Assembly: GCA_035650275.1 (NCBI GenBank)
Contig: DASRHY010000040.1
Location: 9,250-73,249 of the forward strand
Source of the DNA: DASRHY01 sp035650275
GTDB lineage: Bacteria; Actinomycetota; Actinomycetes; Propionibacteriales; Kribbellaceae
Reading direction: 5' to 3'
DNA length: 64,000 nucleotides
Positions 42,745 to 51,851 of the stretch are shown piece by piece. Numbering within the stretch: position 1 is the first letter of the stretch; every line of letters begins with the position of its first letter. The notes beneath the pieces are model-generated. The model did not search any database. It saw only the letters and a list, made by a program, of their open reading frames with translations, and was not told the origin of the DNA. The translations under genes were made by a program, and so were the position numbers.

Positions 42745-42775
42745 GGTCTGGTGAGAAAACCGTAGGAATCAGACC
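42745..42775. promoter_or_regulatory. Dyad and -10 region between MFS and MocR genes
   Basis: GGTCTG (42745-42750) and CAGACC (42770-42775) form a 6-bp inverted repeat in the 72-bp divergent gap. TAAGAT at 42786-42791 could be the -10 of the MocR gene, whose GTG at 42800 would then be leaderless or nearly so. Confidence 0.4.
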
Positions 42776-42799
42776 GGTACGCGGATAAGATCCAATTCC

Positions 42800-44227
42800 G
42801 TGACGATCGAGTGGACCGGTTTGGGTCCCGAGCTGTTGCTCCGGCTGGACCGGACCAGCGGCGAGCCGCTCCGGGTGCAGCTCGAGCGCGAGCTGCGCGA
42901 CGCGATCCGGGCCGGCCGGCTGGCGGCCGGCGAGCGGCTGCCGTCGTCCAGGGTGATGGCCGGCGAGCTCGGTATCTCCCGTGGCCTGGTGACCGAGTGC
43001 TATGCCCAGCTGCAGGCCGAGGGGTTCCTGATCACCCGGGGCGGCTCTGCCACCCGGGTCTCGGACAGCGCGCAGCCACCCCCGCCGGCGATGGAACGGC
43101 GGCCGGGCCGGCGCCGGCTGGACGTGGACTTCCGGATCGGCGTACCGGACATCGGCAGCTTCCCCCGGCACGACTGGAGCTGGGCACTGCGCAAGGCGGT
43201 CCGGGAGATCCCGGCCGAGTCGCTGCGGTACACGTTCCCGGACACCCCGGACGACGTGATCGACGCGACCGGCAGCCCGGACCTGCAGCGGGTGCTCGCG
43301 GCGTACCTGCGCCGGGTCCGCCGCGCCGCCGCGGAACCGGAGCGGCTGATCGCCACCACCGGGTTCGCGCAGGGCCTCACGGTCACCATCCAGGCGCTGG
43401 TGCGGTGCGGCATCGACACCGTCGCGGTCGAGGACCCGGGCGACCGCGACCACCGCTACATCACCGCCTACGCGGGCGCCACCGTCGTACCGGTCCCGGT
43501 CGACGGCGACGGCATCGTCACCGAGGCGCTCGCCGCTACCGACGCCCGCGCGGTCCTGCTCACCCCGGCGCACCAGGCCGCGAACGGCGGCGTGCTCGGA
43601 CCGCGCCGGCGCCAGCAGCTGGTCGCCTGGGCGAACGCACGGGACGCGGTCATCCTCGAGGACGACTACGACGCCGAGTTCCGCTACGACCGGGAGCCGA
43701 TCGGCGCGCTGCAGGGCTTGGCGCCGGACCGGGTGGTGCTGCTCGGCTCGGTGAGCAAGTCGCTCGCCCCCGCACTGCGGATCGGCTGGCTGGTCTGCCC
43801 GAGCTGGCTGTACGACGCCGTTGCCGAGGGCAAGCTTCGTGCTGACCGCGGGTCACCGCTGATCGAGCAGGTCGCGTTCGCCGAGCTGATCGAGTCCGGC
43901 CGGTACGACCGGCACCTGCGCTTCATGCGGACCCGGTACGCCGGCCGCCGGGCGGCCCTGGTCGCCGCGCTGGAGCGGCACGCACCCGGCGTACCGCTGA
44001 CCGGCCTCGCGGCCGGGTTCCACGGTGTCGTCCGGCTGCCGGACGGCGCCGACGAGAAGGCAGTGGTCGCCGAGGGGATGCGACGCTCGATCGGCCTGTA
44101 CGGGATGGCCACCTACCGCGCGGTCAGCAGCGGCCCGCCCGAGCTGGTGCTCGGGTTCGGCAACCTGTCCGAGTCACGGATCGAGCACGGCATCGCCGCG
44201 GTCGCGGACCTGCTCCGGGCTCCATAG
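42800..44227 (+). CDS. MocR/PdxR-type regulator (GntR HTH fused to aminotransferase fold)
   Basis: The 475-aa protein has a GntR winged helix (PLRVQLERELRDAIRAGRLAAGERLPSSRVMAGELGISRGLV) and a fold-type I aminotransferase domain with the PLP Lys320 in GSVSKSLAPALRIGW. MocR proteins sense PLP or amino compounds rather than catalyse transamination. The likely target is the divergent MFS gene. Confidence 0.92.
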   Translation: MTIEWTGLGPELLLRLDRTSGEPLRVQLERELRDAIRAGRLAAGERLPSSRVMAGELGISRGLVTECYAQLQAEGFLITRGGSATRVSDSAQPPPPAMERRPGRRRLDVDFRIGVPDIGSFPRHDWSWALRKAVREIPAESLRYTFPDTPDDVIDATGSPDLQRVLAAYLRRVRRAAAEPERLIATTGFAQGLTVTIQALVRCGIDTVAVEDPGDRDHRYITAYAGATVVPVPVDGDGIVTEALAATDARAVLLTPAHQAANGGVLGPRRRQQLVAWANARDAVILEDDYDAEFRYDREPIGALQGLAPDRVVLLGSVSKSLAPALRIGWLVCPSWLYDAVAEGKLRADRGSPLIEQVAFAELIESGRYDRHLRFMRTRYAGRRAALVAALERHAPGVPLTGLAAGFHGVVRLPDGADEKAVVAEGMRRSIGLYGMATYRAVSSGPPELVLGFGNLSESRIEHGIAAVADLLRAP

Positions 44228-44250
44228 AAGCGTGCGTACACTCGGATGAC

Positions 44251-44541
44251 ATGAGCACGCAGCTGAGCCCCGGTGCAAAGACCGTCACCGACGAGCGCAC
44301 CAAGCCGTCCCTGGACGACGGGGACCACGAGCGGTTCTCGCACTACGTGCCGAAGGACAAGCTCACCGAGGCGATGGTGATGGGTACCCCGGTGGTCGCG
44401 CTCTGCGGCAAGGTGTGGGTGCCGAGCCGCGACCCGCAGCGGTTCCCGGTGTGCCCGGAGTGCAAGGAGATCTGGGAGTCCCTGCGCCCCGGCGACGGCG
44501 ACGGTGACGGTGACAAGGGCGGGGACAAGGGCGGCGAGTAA
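44251..44541 (+). CDS. DUF3039 protein
   Basis: The 96-aa protein contains the DUF3039 core: HYVPKDKLTEAMVMGTPVVALCGKVWVPSRDP and FPVCPECKEIW, with three Cys that could bind metal. It ends in a low-complexity Gly/Asp/Lys tail (DGDGDGDKGG). The domain is restricted to actinobacteria and its function is unknown. Confidence 0.9.
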   Translation: MSTQLSPGAKTVTDERTKPSLDDGDHERFSHYVPKDKLTEAMVMGTPVVALCGKVWVPSRDPQRFPVCPECKEIWESLRPGDGDGDGDKGGDKGGE

Positions 44542-44544
44542 CGC

Positions 44545-45114
44545 TCAGTTCCGGCTCGGGTCGTCCGGGTAGGTCGACACGAACGCCATCTCGTCGCGTT
44601 GCCGGCGCAGCACCTTGCGCCACAGCCCGGCCGGGTCGAGGTTGAACACGTCGTCCGGGTCGGACTCGACGACGTACCAGGCGCCGTCGCCGATCTCGCC
44701 CTCGAGCTGACCGCTACCCCAGCCGGCGTACCCGGCGAAGATCCGCATCCGCGAGATCGCGCCCTCCAGCAGCGCCGGCGGCGCGTCCAGGTCGACCAGG
44801 CCGATCCGGCCGAAGCAGGCGCGCCAGCCGGGCAGATCGTCCGCACCCGCGGTCCCGGCGTTCAGCTCGGCGACGGCGAGCGCGCTGTCGGTGCCGACCG
44901 GGCCGCCGACGAACAGTACGCCGGGCGCGCTCACGGTCTCCGACCAGGCAGCCAGCACCCGCTCGACGGCCAGGTCGGCTGCCTGGTTCACCACCACCCC
45001 GAGCGCGCCGTCCTCGTCGTGGTCGAGCAGCAGCACGACCGAGCGCCGGAACGGCGGCTGGTCGAGCATCGGTGTCGCCACCAGCAGCGACCCGGTCAGC
45101 GTCCTCGCCGTCAT
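44545..45114 (-). CDS. YqgE/AlgH family protein
   Basis: The 189-aa protein follows UPF0301: LTGSLLVATPMLDQPPFRRSVVLLLDHDEDGALGVVVNQ, FVGGPVG, and FAGYAGWGSGQLEGEI. Members are conserved and poorly understood, with suggested roles in redox or gene control. It precedes VanZ-like and malic enzyme genes on the same strand but not in tight coupling. Confidence 0.92.
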   Translation of the reverse strand: MTARTLTGSLLVATPMLDQPPFRRSVVLLLDHDEDGALGVVVNQAADLAVERVLAAWSETVSAPGVLFVGGPVGTDSALAVAELNAGTAGADDLPGWRACFGRIGLVDLDAPPALLEGAISRMRIFAGYAGWGSGQLEGEIGDGAWYVVESDPDDVFNLDPAGLWRKVLRRQRDEMAFVSTYPDDPSRN

Positions 45115-45121
45115 GTCCCCA

Positions 45122-45451
45122 TCATGTCGTGCGAGAGCGCCAACCGCCCGCGAGAACTACCCCGAGCAGTACTCCGGTCAGGTCGGCGAGCGCGTCGGAC
45201 ACGTCTCCGCTGCGGTTGGTCAGCCAGGCGTGCTGCACCAGTTCGCTGACCGCCGCGTTCAGCACCAGCGCACCGGCGAGCCAGACCAGCGGCAGCCGGA
45301 GCCTGCTCCCGGTGTAGGCCACGGCGGCGAACAGCAGCAGGTGGGTGAGCTTGTCGGCGTACGGCAGATCGCCGCCGGCGCTGCGCGGCGTGTACAGCGC
45401 GGCCAGGTTGACCAGACAGGCCAACGCGAACGCGATCCGCCAGAACCTCAC
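45122..45451 (-). CDS. VanZ-like membrane protein
   Basis: The 109-aa protein has three to four membrane helices and the VanZ-type pattern YADKLTHLLLFAAVAYTG followed by ELVQHAWLTNRSGDVSDALADLTG. VanZ proteins are small membrane proteins linked to teicoplanin resistance or unknown roles. The start overlaps the malic enzyme stop by four bases. Confidence 0.85.
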   Translation of the reverse strand: MRFWRIAFALACLVNLAALYTPRSAGGDLPYADKLTHLLLFAAVAYTGSRLRLPLVWLAGALVLNAAVSELVQHAWLTNRSGDVSDALADLTGVLLGVVLAGGWRSRTT

Positions 45452-46875
45452 CCGTGATCGCTCAGCGCATGCTCGTCCAAGCCGGGAGCCCGACCGCCGG
45501 CCGCGTCCCGGACCGCGTGCGCGACCATCGTGTGCACCTCCGGGTGGAACACGCTCGGCACGATGTAGTTGGCGTTGAGCTCGTCGTCGGTGACCACCCC
45601 GGCGAGGGCCTTCGCGGCCGCCAGCTCCATCTCCATCGAGACCGTGTCCGAGTGCGCGTCCAGCAGGCCGCGGAACACGCCCGGGAACACCAGCACGTTG
45701 TTGATCTGGTTCGGGAAGTCGCTGCGCCCGGTGGCCACCACGGCGGCGTGCTCCTTGGCCGCGATCGGGTCCACCTCCGGGTCCGGGTTGGCCAGCGCGA
45801 ATACGATCGCGTCGTCGGCCATCGTCGCGACGTCGTCACCGGTGAGGATGTCCGGCGCGGACACCCCGACGAACACGTCCGCGCCGACCAGCGCACCCTT
45901 CAGGTCGCCGCTGTACTGCGCGGCGTTGGTGTTCTCCGCGATCCAGCGCAGCTCCGGCGACAGCCCGTCGCGGCTGAGGTGGATCACGCCCGCGATGTCC
46001 GCGACGATCACGTCCTTCACGCCGGCCGCGATCAGCAGCTTGAGGATCGCCGTACCGGCCGCGCCGGCCCCGGACAGCACCAGCCGGACCGAGCCGATGT
46101 CCTTGCCGACCACCCGGAGCGCGTTCAGCAGCGCCGCCATCACGACGACGGCGGTGCCGTGCTGGTCGTCGTGGAACACGGGGATGTCGAGCTCGTCGCG
46201 CAGCCGGGCCTCGATCTCGAAGCAGCGCGGCGCCGAGATGTCCTCCAGGTTGATGCCCGCGAACCCGGGCGCGATCGCCTTCACGATCGTGACGATGCTG
46301 TCGACGTCCTGGGTGTCCAGACACAGCGGCCAGGCGTCGATCCCGGCGAACCGCTTGAACAGGGCGGCCTTGCCCTCCATCACCGGCAGCGCCGCCTTCG
46401 GCCCGATGTTGCCGAGCCCGAGCACCGCCGAACCATCGGTGACCACCGCGACGCTGTTCCGCTTGATCGTCAGCCGTCGCGCGTCCTCGGGGTTCTCCGC
46501 GATCGCCAGGCAGACCCGCGCCACCCCGGGCGTGTAGATCATCGACAGGTCGTCGCGGTTGCGGATCGGGTGCTTGGTCTCCATCGAGATCTTCCCGCCC
46601 AGGTGCATCAGGAAGGTCCGGTCCGAGACCTTGCCGATCTCGACACCCTCGACGGCGCGCATCGCCGTGACCAGCTGGTCGGCGTGCGTGGTGTCGCGGG
46701 CCGCGCAGGTGACGTCGATCCGGAGCCGCTCGTGGCCGGACGCGGTGACGTCGAGCGCGGTGACCACGCCACCGGCCTGCTCCACCGCCGTGGTCAGCCG
46801 GCTGACCGCCGACCCCCCGGCCGGGACCTCCAGACGGACCGTGATCGAGTACGAAACACTGGGCATCGAAGTCAC
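45448..46875 (-). CDS. NAD(P)-dependent malic enzyme with N-terminal ACT domain
   Basis: The 475-aa enzyme decarboxylates malate to pyruvate. Residues ~8-80 form an ACT regulatory domain. The catalytic part has SMIYTPGVARVC, GSAVLGLGNIGPKAALPVMEGKA, FHDDQHGTAVVVMAALLNAL and the Rossmann motif LSGAGAAGTAILKLL. The ACT domain suggests allosteric control by an amino acid. An inverted 56-bp repeat pair lies about 110 bp upstream of the start. Confidence 0.94.
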   Translation of the reverse strand: MTSMPSVSYSITVRLEVPAGGSAVSRLTTAVEQAGGVVTALDVTASGHERLRIDVTCAARDTTHADQLVTAMRAVEGVEIGKVSDRTFLMHLGGKISMETKHPIRNRDDLSMIYTPGVARVCLAIAENPEDARRLTIKRNSVAVVTDGSAVLGLGNIGPKAALPVMEGKAALFKRFAGIDAWPLCLDTQDVDSIVTIVKAIAPGFAGINLEDISAPRCFEIEARLRDELDIPVFHDDQHGTAVVVMAALLNALRVVGKDIGSVRLVLSGAGAAGTAILKLLIAAGVKDVIVADIAGVIHLSRDGLSPELRWIAENTNAAQYSGDLKGALVGADVFVGVSAPDILTGDDVATMADDAIVFALANPDPEVDPIAAKEHAAVVATGRSDFPNQINNVLVFPGVFRGLLDAHSDTVSMEMELAAAKALAGVVTDDELNANYIVPSVFHPEVHTMVAHAVRDAAGGRAPGLDEHALSDHG

Positions 46876-46988
46876 GCCGAAATCCTCTCACGCCTCCCGC
46901 CGCCACCCACCCGCCCTTCACCCGCACGAGAACCTGGGCAATCGATTTCGCCTAACGAGACCCGCAAACCGTCAAGACCCCACCCATT

Positions 46989-47156
46989 CCGTTCATCGGG
47001 CCTTTGTGACTCGGCGTGTCGTCGTTCGTCGGTCCGTTGTGACCAAGGCGCCGGCCGGGTCGGCCACGTCGCGCCAGGTTCCCGCCACGGAAGCCGGCGC
47101 GGTCACAAGGGCCCGACGAACGACGACACGCCGGGTCACAAGAGCCCGATGAACGG
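46989..47156. repeat. Inverted pair of 56-bp repeat units
   Basis: A left arm (46989-47044) and right arm (47101-47156) are near-perfect inverted copies of the 56-bp unit, with about five mismatches, around a 56-bp core (47045-47100). Each arm holds two copies of a GGTCACAA...CCCGA block. The right arm ends 3 bp from the CoA-transferase stop codon (47160, minus strand). The element occupies most of the 284-bp gap. Confidence 0.88.
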
Positions 47157-47159
47157 AAT

Positions 47160-48329
47160 TCAGTCGAGGGAGTCGAGCCAGGCGCGGACGGAGTCGTCGT
47201 GCTCGCCGAGGCCGGGTGGGGGGAGGTTCACCTGGCGGGCGCCGGCGTGGGAGTTGTCGTCGAAGCGGATTGCTGGACCGGGCAGCTGGATCCGGCCGAG
47301 CGTCGGGTGGTCGACTTCGATCAGCAGGCCCTGCGAACGGGTCTGGTCCCAGTCGTACACCTGGTCCAGCGTGCGCACCTTGCCGGCCGGGATCCCCTTG
47401 TCCGCAAGGCGTTCCAGCCACTCGTCCGCCGACGCGGCGGCGAACGCGGTCTCGATCAGCCGGGTGAGCAGGTCGCGATGCGCGACCCGGTCGGCGTTCC
47501 GCGCGAACCGCTGGTCGGCCGGGTCCAGCCCGACCAGCGGCGCGAACACGAGCCACTGCACCTCGCTGCCGACCGCGACCTGGATCGTGTCGTCGGCGGT
47601 CCGGTACGACCCGTACGGCGCGATCTGCGCATGGTGGTTCCCGGTCCGCCCGGGCACCTCGCGCGCCACCGTCCACTTGGTCCCGTGGAACGCGTGCACA
47701 CCGACCACCGAGGCCAGCAGGCTGGTCCGCACCACCCGGCCACGGCCGGTCCGGGCGCGTTCGTGCAGCGCCGCGAGCACGCCGTACGCCGCGTTCATCC
47801 CGGCCAGCAGGTCCGCGATCGGCACGCCCACCTTGGCCGGCTCGTCGGTACCGGTCACGCTCATCAGGCCGCCCTCGCCCTGCGCGATCTGGTCGTACCC
47901 GGAGCGGCCGCCCTCAGGTCCATCGTGTCCGAACCCGCTGATCGAGCTGATCACCAGGCCCGGGTTCAGCTCGTGCAGCCGCTCCACCGAGAAGCCGAGC
48001 CGGTCCAGCACACCCGGGCGGAAGTTCTCCAGCAGGACATCGGCATGCCGCACCAGCCTGGCGAGGAACTCCTTGCCCTCGGGCGACTTGAGGTCCGCGG
48101 TGACCGACTCCTTGTTCCGGTTGGCGGACAGGAAGTACGTCGACTCGTGGGCGTCCGGCGGTCCGGCGAACGGCGGCCCCCAGCCGCGGCTGTCGTCGCC
48201 ATGACCGGGCAGCTCGACCTTGATCACGCGGGCCCCGAGGTCGCCCAGCATCATCGCGGCATGCGGCCCGGACAGCGCCCGGGTCAGGTCGACGACCACC
48301 AGGTCGGACAGCAGCTCGTTCGTCGGCAC
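47160..48329 (-). CDS. CaiB/BaiF-family CoA-transferase
   Basis: The 389-aa class III CoA-transferase has VVVDLTRALSGPHAAMMLGDLGARVIKVE at the start, the NFRPGVLDRLG loop, and the catalytic Asp173 in VGVPIADLLAG. It moves CoA between carboxylic acids; donor and acceptor are unknown. An inverted repeat element follows its stop. Confidence 0.92.
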   Translation of the reverse strand: MPTNELLSDLVVVDLTRALSGPHAAMMLGDLGARVIKVELPGHGDDSRGWGPPFAGPPDAHESTYFLSANRNKESVTADLKSPEGKEFLARLVRHADVLLENFRPGVLDRLGFSVERLHELNPGLVISSISGFGHDGPEGGRSGYDQIAQGEGGLMSVTGTDEPAKVGVPIADLLAGMNAAYGVLAALHERARTGRGRVVRTSLLASVVGVHAFHGTKWTVAREVPGRTGNHHAQIAPYGSYRTADDTIQVAVGSEVQWLVFAPLVGLDPADQRFARNADRVAHRDLLTRLIETAFAAASADEWLERLADKGIPAGKVRTLDQVYDWDQTRSQGLLIEVDHPTLGRIQLPGPAIRFDDNSHAGARQVNLPPPGLGEHDDSVRAWLDSLD

Positions 48330-48396
48330 GCCGCCAGGCTAGAGGCCCTGCCATCAGTCGGTGGAATACGGTTCGATGGAAATCGATTGCCCGCAA

Positions 48397-49335
48397 TCAG
48401 GTCGCGTGGCGGGCAAGGGCTGCGATCCGCAGCGTCACGTCCCGGGGCCGCTCCTGCATCAGCATGTGCCCGGCGCCGGGGTACATCCACAGCCGCGCGC
48501 CGGGGATGAGCTGCGCCAGCCGGTTGGCATGCCGCGGTGACAGCAGTCGGTCCTGGGTCCCGTGCATCACCTCGACCGGCAGGTCCGCGAGCACCTCGAG
48601 CGCGTCGCCACGGTCGTGGTCGGTGAGCGCGGCGAAGAACCCGGTCAGCGAGGCCCCCGGCGTCCGGGCCACGTCCGCCGCCAGCACATCCACCTCGACC
48701 GGGTCGGGTCGCCGGCCGAACGCCGCCCGGCGCAGCGCCGGTCGCTGCACCCGCGGCACGGTCGGCTCCCTCGCACCCAGTACCGCGGCCCGCCGGGCGC
48801 GGCGGTCGGCCCGCCGGCCGGCCACGGTCACCACGAGCGGAGCGATCATCGCCGCCGTCTTGTCGAACCGGCCCGGCAGCCCGAACGGCCGGGACGCGAT
48901 CTGCCCGGCCGAGGTACTGACCAGCGTCAGGCCCGCGAACCGGTCTCGGACCAGCTCCGGCCGCAGGTCGGCCAGCGCCATCGCGGTCATCCCGCCCATC
49001 GAGTGCCCGGCGTAGACGATCGGCCCGTCCGGCACCAAAGCGTGGATCACCTCGGCCAGGTCGCGGGCCAGGTGGTCCATGGTCGTCGTACCGGCGGGCG
49101 CGGGGTCCGACAGGCCGTGCCCGCGGTGGTCGTACGCGATCACACGGACCAGGTCACCGAGCTGCGCCGGCAGGCCGGTGAGCTGGTGGTGCCAGCTGCG
49201 GGTCGAGCATGTCCAGCCGTGCGAGAGCAGCACCGTCACCGGTGCGTCCAGCGGCCCGACGGTCTCGGCGTGCAGCCGCACCCCGTCCCCGGTCAGCACC
49301 TCGGCAGTCTGCACACCCACCGTCTCCAATGTCAT
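48397..49335 (-). CDS. Alpha/beta-hydrolase
   Basis: The 312-aa protein has the oxyanion block LLSHGWTCS, the DHRGHGLSD motif, nucleophile Ser112 in YAGHSMGGMTA, and the late His in PGAGHMLMQERP. The substrate is unknown. It is 68 bp upstream of the CoA-transferase start on the same strand. Confidence 0.9.
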   Translation of the reverse strand: MTLETVGVQTAEVLTGDGVRLHAETVGPLDAPVTVLLSHGWTCSTRSWHHQLTGLPAQLGDLVRVIAYDHRGHGLSDPAPAGTTTMDHLARDLAEVIHALVPDGPIVYAGHSMGGMTAMALADLRPELVRDRFAGLTLVSTSAGQIASRPFGLPGRFDKTAAMIAPLVVTVAGRRADRRARRAAVLGAREPTVPRVQRPALRRAAFGRRPDPVEVDVLAADVARTPGASLTGFFAALTDHDRGDALEVLADLPVEVMHGTQDRLLSPRHANRLAQLIPGARLWMYPGAGHMLMQERPRDVTLRIAALARHAT

Positions 49336-49599
49336 CAGACACGCCCAGCCGGTCCGCCACCGACGGTAGATGCTGGGCGATCGAGGTGCCGATCCCGGTC
49401 TGGCGTGTCGCAGCATTGTTGCGCGGCGGCAGCCACCCGCCGGCCGCCGGTACGCTCCTCGCGGCGCAGGATCTGCTGCTCGTGCACGAGTCGCGCCGTA
49501 CGTCGCTCACCGCCGGGATCTCCGGCCTGCCGATCTCGGCGTCGGCCGGGGCGTATACCGGCAGCGCGACCAGATCGCGCTGGCCCTGGTGAAGCCGGA
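49336..49599. other. 264-bp stretch with no convincing gene
   Basis: A minus-strand frame begins at an ATG at 49603, coupled by ATGA to the small membrane gene. It runs to 49154, far into the hydrolase gene in another frame. Its composition does not look like a known protein. It may be a decayed or frameshifted gene. No hairpin or operator stands out. Confidence 0.4.
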
Positions 49600-49764
49600 T
49601 CATCGCCTTCCATCTCCCGTAGAACGGCAGCGGCTGCGCCGTACGTCGAGACCGACGTACATCAGCGCGACGAACGCGGTCACGATCGCGATCTGGTCGA
49701 ACGACGCCGTACCGGTCGAGGCGCCGGTCGACAGGCCGGTCGATGCCGCATGCGGGACGAGCAT
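49600..49764 (-). CDS. Small membrane protein, 54 aa
   Basis: The short product has a Ser/Thr/Gly-rich N-terminus, one membrane helix (FDQIAIVTAFVALMYVGL, about 23-40) and a basic tail. The ATG at 49764 has GAGGAG 6 nt upstream, a stronger site than most here. It is divergent from the MerR gene, whose operator dyad lies between the two starts. No family recognised. Confidence 0.5.
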   Translation of the reverse strand: MLVPHAASTGLSTGASTGTASFDQIAIVTAFVALMYVGLDVRRSRCRSTGDGRR

Positions 49765-49837
49765 CGGACTCCTCAGTAAGTTGGTCTCACGCGGCAGGCA
49801 CCGCTCAGGCCTGCCCCCAGAATGCGTCATCGTTAAT

Positions 49838-49856
49838 GTTACATCGTCTATGTAAC
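49838..49856. promoter_or_regulatory. MerR-type operator dyad
   Basis: GTTACAT (49838-49844) and ATGTAAC (49850-49856) are a perfect 7-bp inverted repeat with a 5-bp centre. It is 38 bp upstream of the MerR start, in the divergent region. A short dyad with a 5-bp centre in a promoter spacer is the usual MerR layout. Confidence 0.75.
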
Positions 49857-49893
49857 GTGTAGAGTGTGGGGCTGTCATGAGGTGGAGGGGCTG

Positions 49894-50670
49894 ATGGCGC
49901 GGAAGGACCCGGACCATACGTCGCCGGAGCAGGCCCAGGAGCTGACCGTCGACCAGCTCGCCGCGAAGGTCGGCATGACCGTGCGGAACGTCCGCGCGTA
50001 CGCCGGCCGCGGGCTGATCCCGCCGCCCCGGCTGGTCGGGCGGACCGGCTACTACGGCACAGAGCACATCGCCCGGCTCACGCTGGTGCACGAGCTGCTG
50101 AACAAGGGCTACACGCTGACCGCGGTCGAACGCATGCTGGTCGACCTGCCGGACGGACCGCTCGCGCTCGACCTGTTCGAGAGCCTGGTCAGCCCGTGGT
50201 CGCCGACCGAGCCGGAGGTCATCGCGGAGCTGCAGCTGGCCGAGCGGGCCGGGATCCCGCATGACCCCGCCATCATCGACAGGCTGGTCGAGCTCGGCAT
50301 CGCGGAACGGCTCGAGGGCAGCACACTGCGGATCCCGAACCCGGACCTGCTCAAGGCCGGCCTGGACGTGATCAAGCTCGGCGTACCGCTGGACGCGATC
50401 CTCGCGATGCTGCCGAAGCTGTTCCGCGAGGCGGACGCGATCGCCAAGCTGTACGTCGACCTGTTCCGCAGCACCGTGTGGCGCGAGTTCGCCGACGCCG
50501 GGATGCCGTCCGACCGCTGGCCCGAGATCCAGCGCACGATCGACCACATCATCCCGCTGGCAGGCCAGGCGCTCGTCGCGTCCTTCCGGGAGGCGATGGG
50601 CCGCGAGATCGAGGTCGCGGTCGCCGAGGCGCTCGGCATCAGGCCGGACGCACTGCCGTCCGCGGGCTGA
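49894..50670 (+). CDS. MerR-family regulator
   Basis: The 258-aa protein has the MerR HTH (TVDQLAAKVGMTVRNVRAYAGRGLIPPPRLVGRTGYY, near residues 17-55) followed by LTLVHELLNKGYTLTAVERML. The long C-terminal region (~90-258) is an all-helical effector domain with no visible Cys metal site, so the ligand is probably organic. GGAGGGG precedes the ATG at 49894. The likely targets are itself and the divergent small membrane gene. Confidence 0.9.
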   Translation: MARKDPDHTSPEQAQELTVDQLAAKVGMTVRNVRAYAGRGLIPPPRLVGRTGYYGTEHIARLTLVHELLNKGYTLTAVERMLVDLPDGPLALDLFESLVSPWSPTEPEVIAELQLAERAGIPHDPAIIDRLVELGIAERLEGSTLRIPNPDLLKAGLDVIKLGVPLDAILAMLPKLFREADAIAKLYVDLFRSTVWREFADAGMPSDRWPEIQRTIDHIIPLAGQALVASFREAMGREIEVAVAEALGIRPDALPSAG

Positions 50671-50672
50671 CC

Positions 50673-51737
50673 GTGGACCTCACGGTCACCGAGTCCGAGG
50701 CGCTGCGGCACAACCCGCTCAACGAGGTCACCGGCTCGATCGACCGGGTCCGCACCGCCGACGGCCGCATCCTGGTCCGCAAGCAGCTCCGCGCGCCCGG
50801 TACGACGGGCGAGGGCGGTGTCTCGCACTGGCGGGCGAGCGACGACCCCGCGGCGTACCAGTGGTGGCGGCGCGAAGCCGAGGTGTACGCCGACGACGCG
50901 CTGCGCGACTCACTGGAGCATGCCGGGCTCTCCTTGCCCCAGGCAACCGTCCAGGAGAGCCCGGACGGTGCGACACTCTGGCTCGACTGGGTAGACGGCC
51001 GTACCCAGAGCGATCTGACCATGGCCGACTACCGGGACCTGGCAGTCGGTCTCGGTCGCTGGCAGGCAAACGCCGGCACACCGTCCTGGGCGAGCAAGGG
51101 CTTCCTGCGCGCGTACGAGGGCGCCAACCTGCGCGCGGCCGACGACCGTGGTGCGCTCGCCCTGCTGACCGACGACGAGGCGTGGCGCCGTCCGCTCGTC
51201 GCCGACAACTGGCCGCCCGGCCTGCGCGGACGATGGGCCGCGCTGGTCGCCGGGCGCGGCCGGATGCACGCGATCCTGGCCGCGCTCCCCCGCGCTCTGT
51301 GTCACCTCGACGTCTGGGCGTCGAACGTGATCGTCACGGATCGCCCTGTGCTGGTGGACTGGGCCTTCGCCGGCGACGGCGCGGTCGGCGAGGACGTCGG
51401 CAACGCAATCCCGGATGCCTGCTTCGACCTGTTCTTCCCAGCGGACCGGGTGCGCGAGCTGGACGCGACCATGACCGCGGCCTACCTCGACGGGCTGTCC
51501 AGCGCCGGCTGGCGCGGCGACCGCCGGACGGTCCGGCTCGGCATCACGGCGTCATGCGTCAAGTACACCTGGCTGGTCCTGCTGTTGCTGGAACGCGCGA
51601 CCGAGCAGACCCATCAGGCGTACCACCGCGAGGTCGACGCGACGTCCCGGTACCGGGCCTGCGGTCAGGTGTTCGACCTGCTCACCGACTGGTACGACGA
51701 GGCGCTCGCCCTGTCCGACGAGCTCGGCATCGGCTGA
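50673..51737 (+). CDS. Aminoglycoside-phosphotransferase-like kinase
   Basis: The 354-aa protein has the APH/choline-kinase catalytic motifs: LCHLDVWASNVIV (His-x-Asp-x4-Asn) near 211 and the metal-binding LVDWAFAG. An N-lobe Lys lies in ILVRKQLRAPG. The substrate is unknown; these enzymes phosphorylate small alcohols as well as antibiotics. The GTG at 50673 lies 2 bp after the MerR stop, so it is coupled to that regulator. Confidence 0.85.
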   Translation: MDLTVTESEALRHNPLNEVTGSIDRVRTADGRILVRKQLRAPGTTGEGGVSHWRASDDPAAYQWWRREAEVYADDALRDSLEHAGLSLPQATVQESPDGATLWLDWVDGRTQSDLTMADYRDLAVGLGRWQANAGTPSWASKGFLRAYEGANLRAADDRGALALLTDDEAWRRPLVADNWPPGLRGRWAALVAGRGRMHAILAALPRALCHLDVWASNVIVTDRPVLVDWAFAGDGAVGEDVGNAIPDACFDLFFPADRVRELDATMTAAYLDGLSSAGWRGDRRTVRLGITASCVKYTWLVLLLLERATEQTHQAYHREVDATSRYRACGQVFDLLTDWYDEALALSDELGIG

Positions 51738-51851
51738 TCCGCGTCGCAGACTGCCGCAGCGGCCGAGTAGGCCGCGAGCCACAGCCGCACCGGCAGTCGC
51801 CTCGGCCCCCGATGCCGTGCATCGGCACCAGCACACCGGCCTCCCGATCTG

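Noticed and set aside
41516..43573. A 685-residue open frame on the minus strand
   Set aside because: The MFS protein begins at ATG 42727 with a good ribosome site. The rest is antisense to the MocR gene.
49154..49603. 149-aa frame coupled by ATGA to the 54-aa membrane gene
   Set aside because: It overlaps the hydrolase by 180 bp in another frame and has no recognisable domain. It may be a decayed gene.
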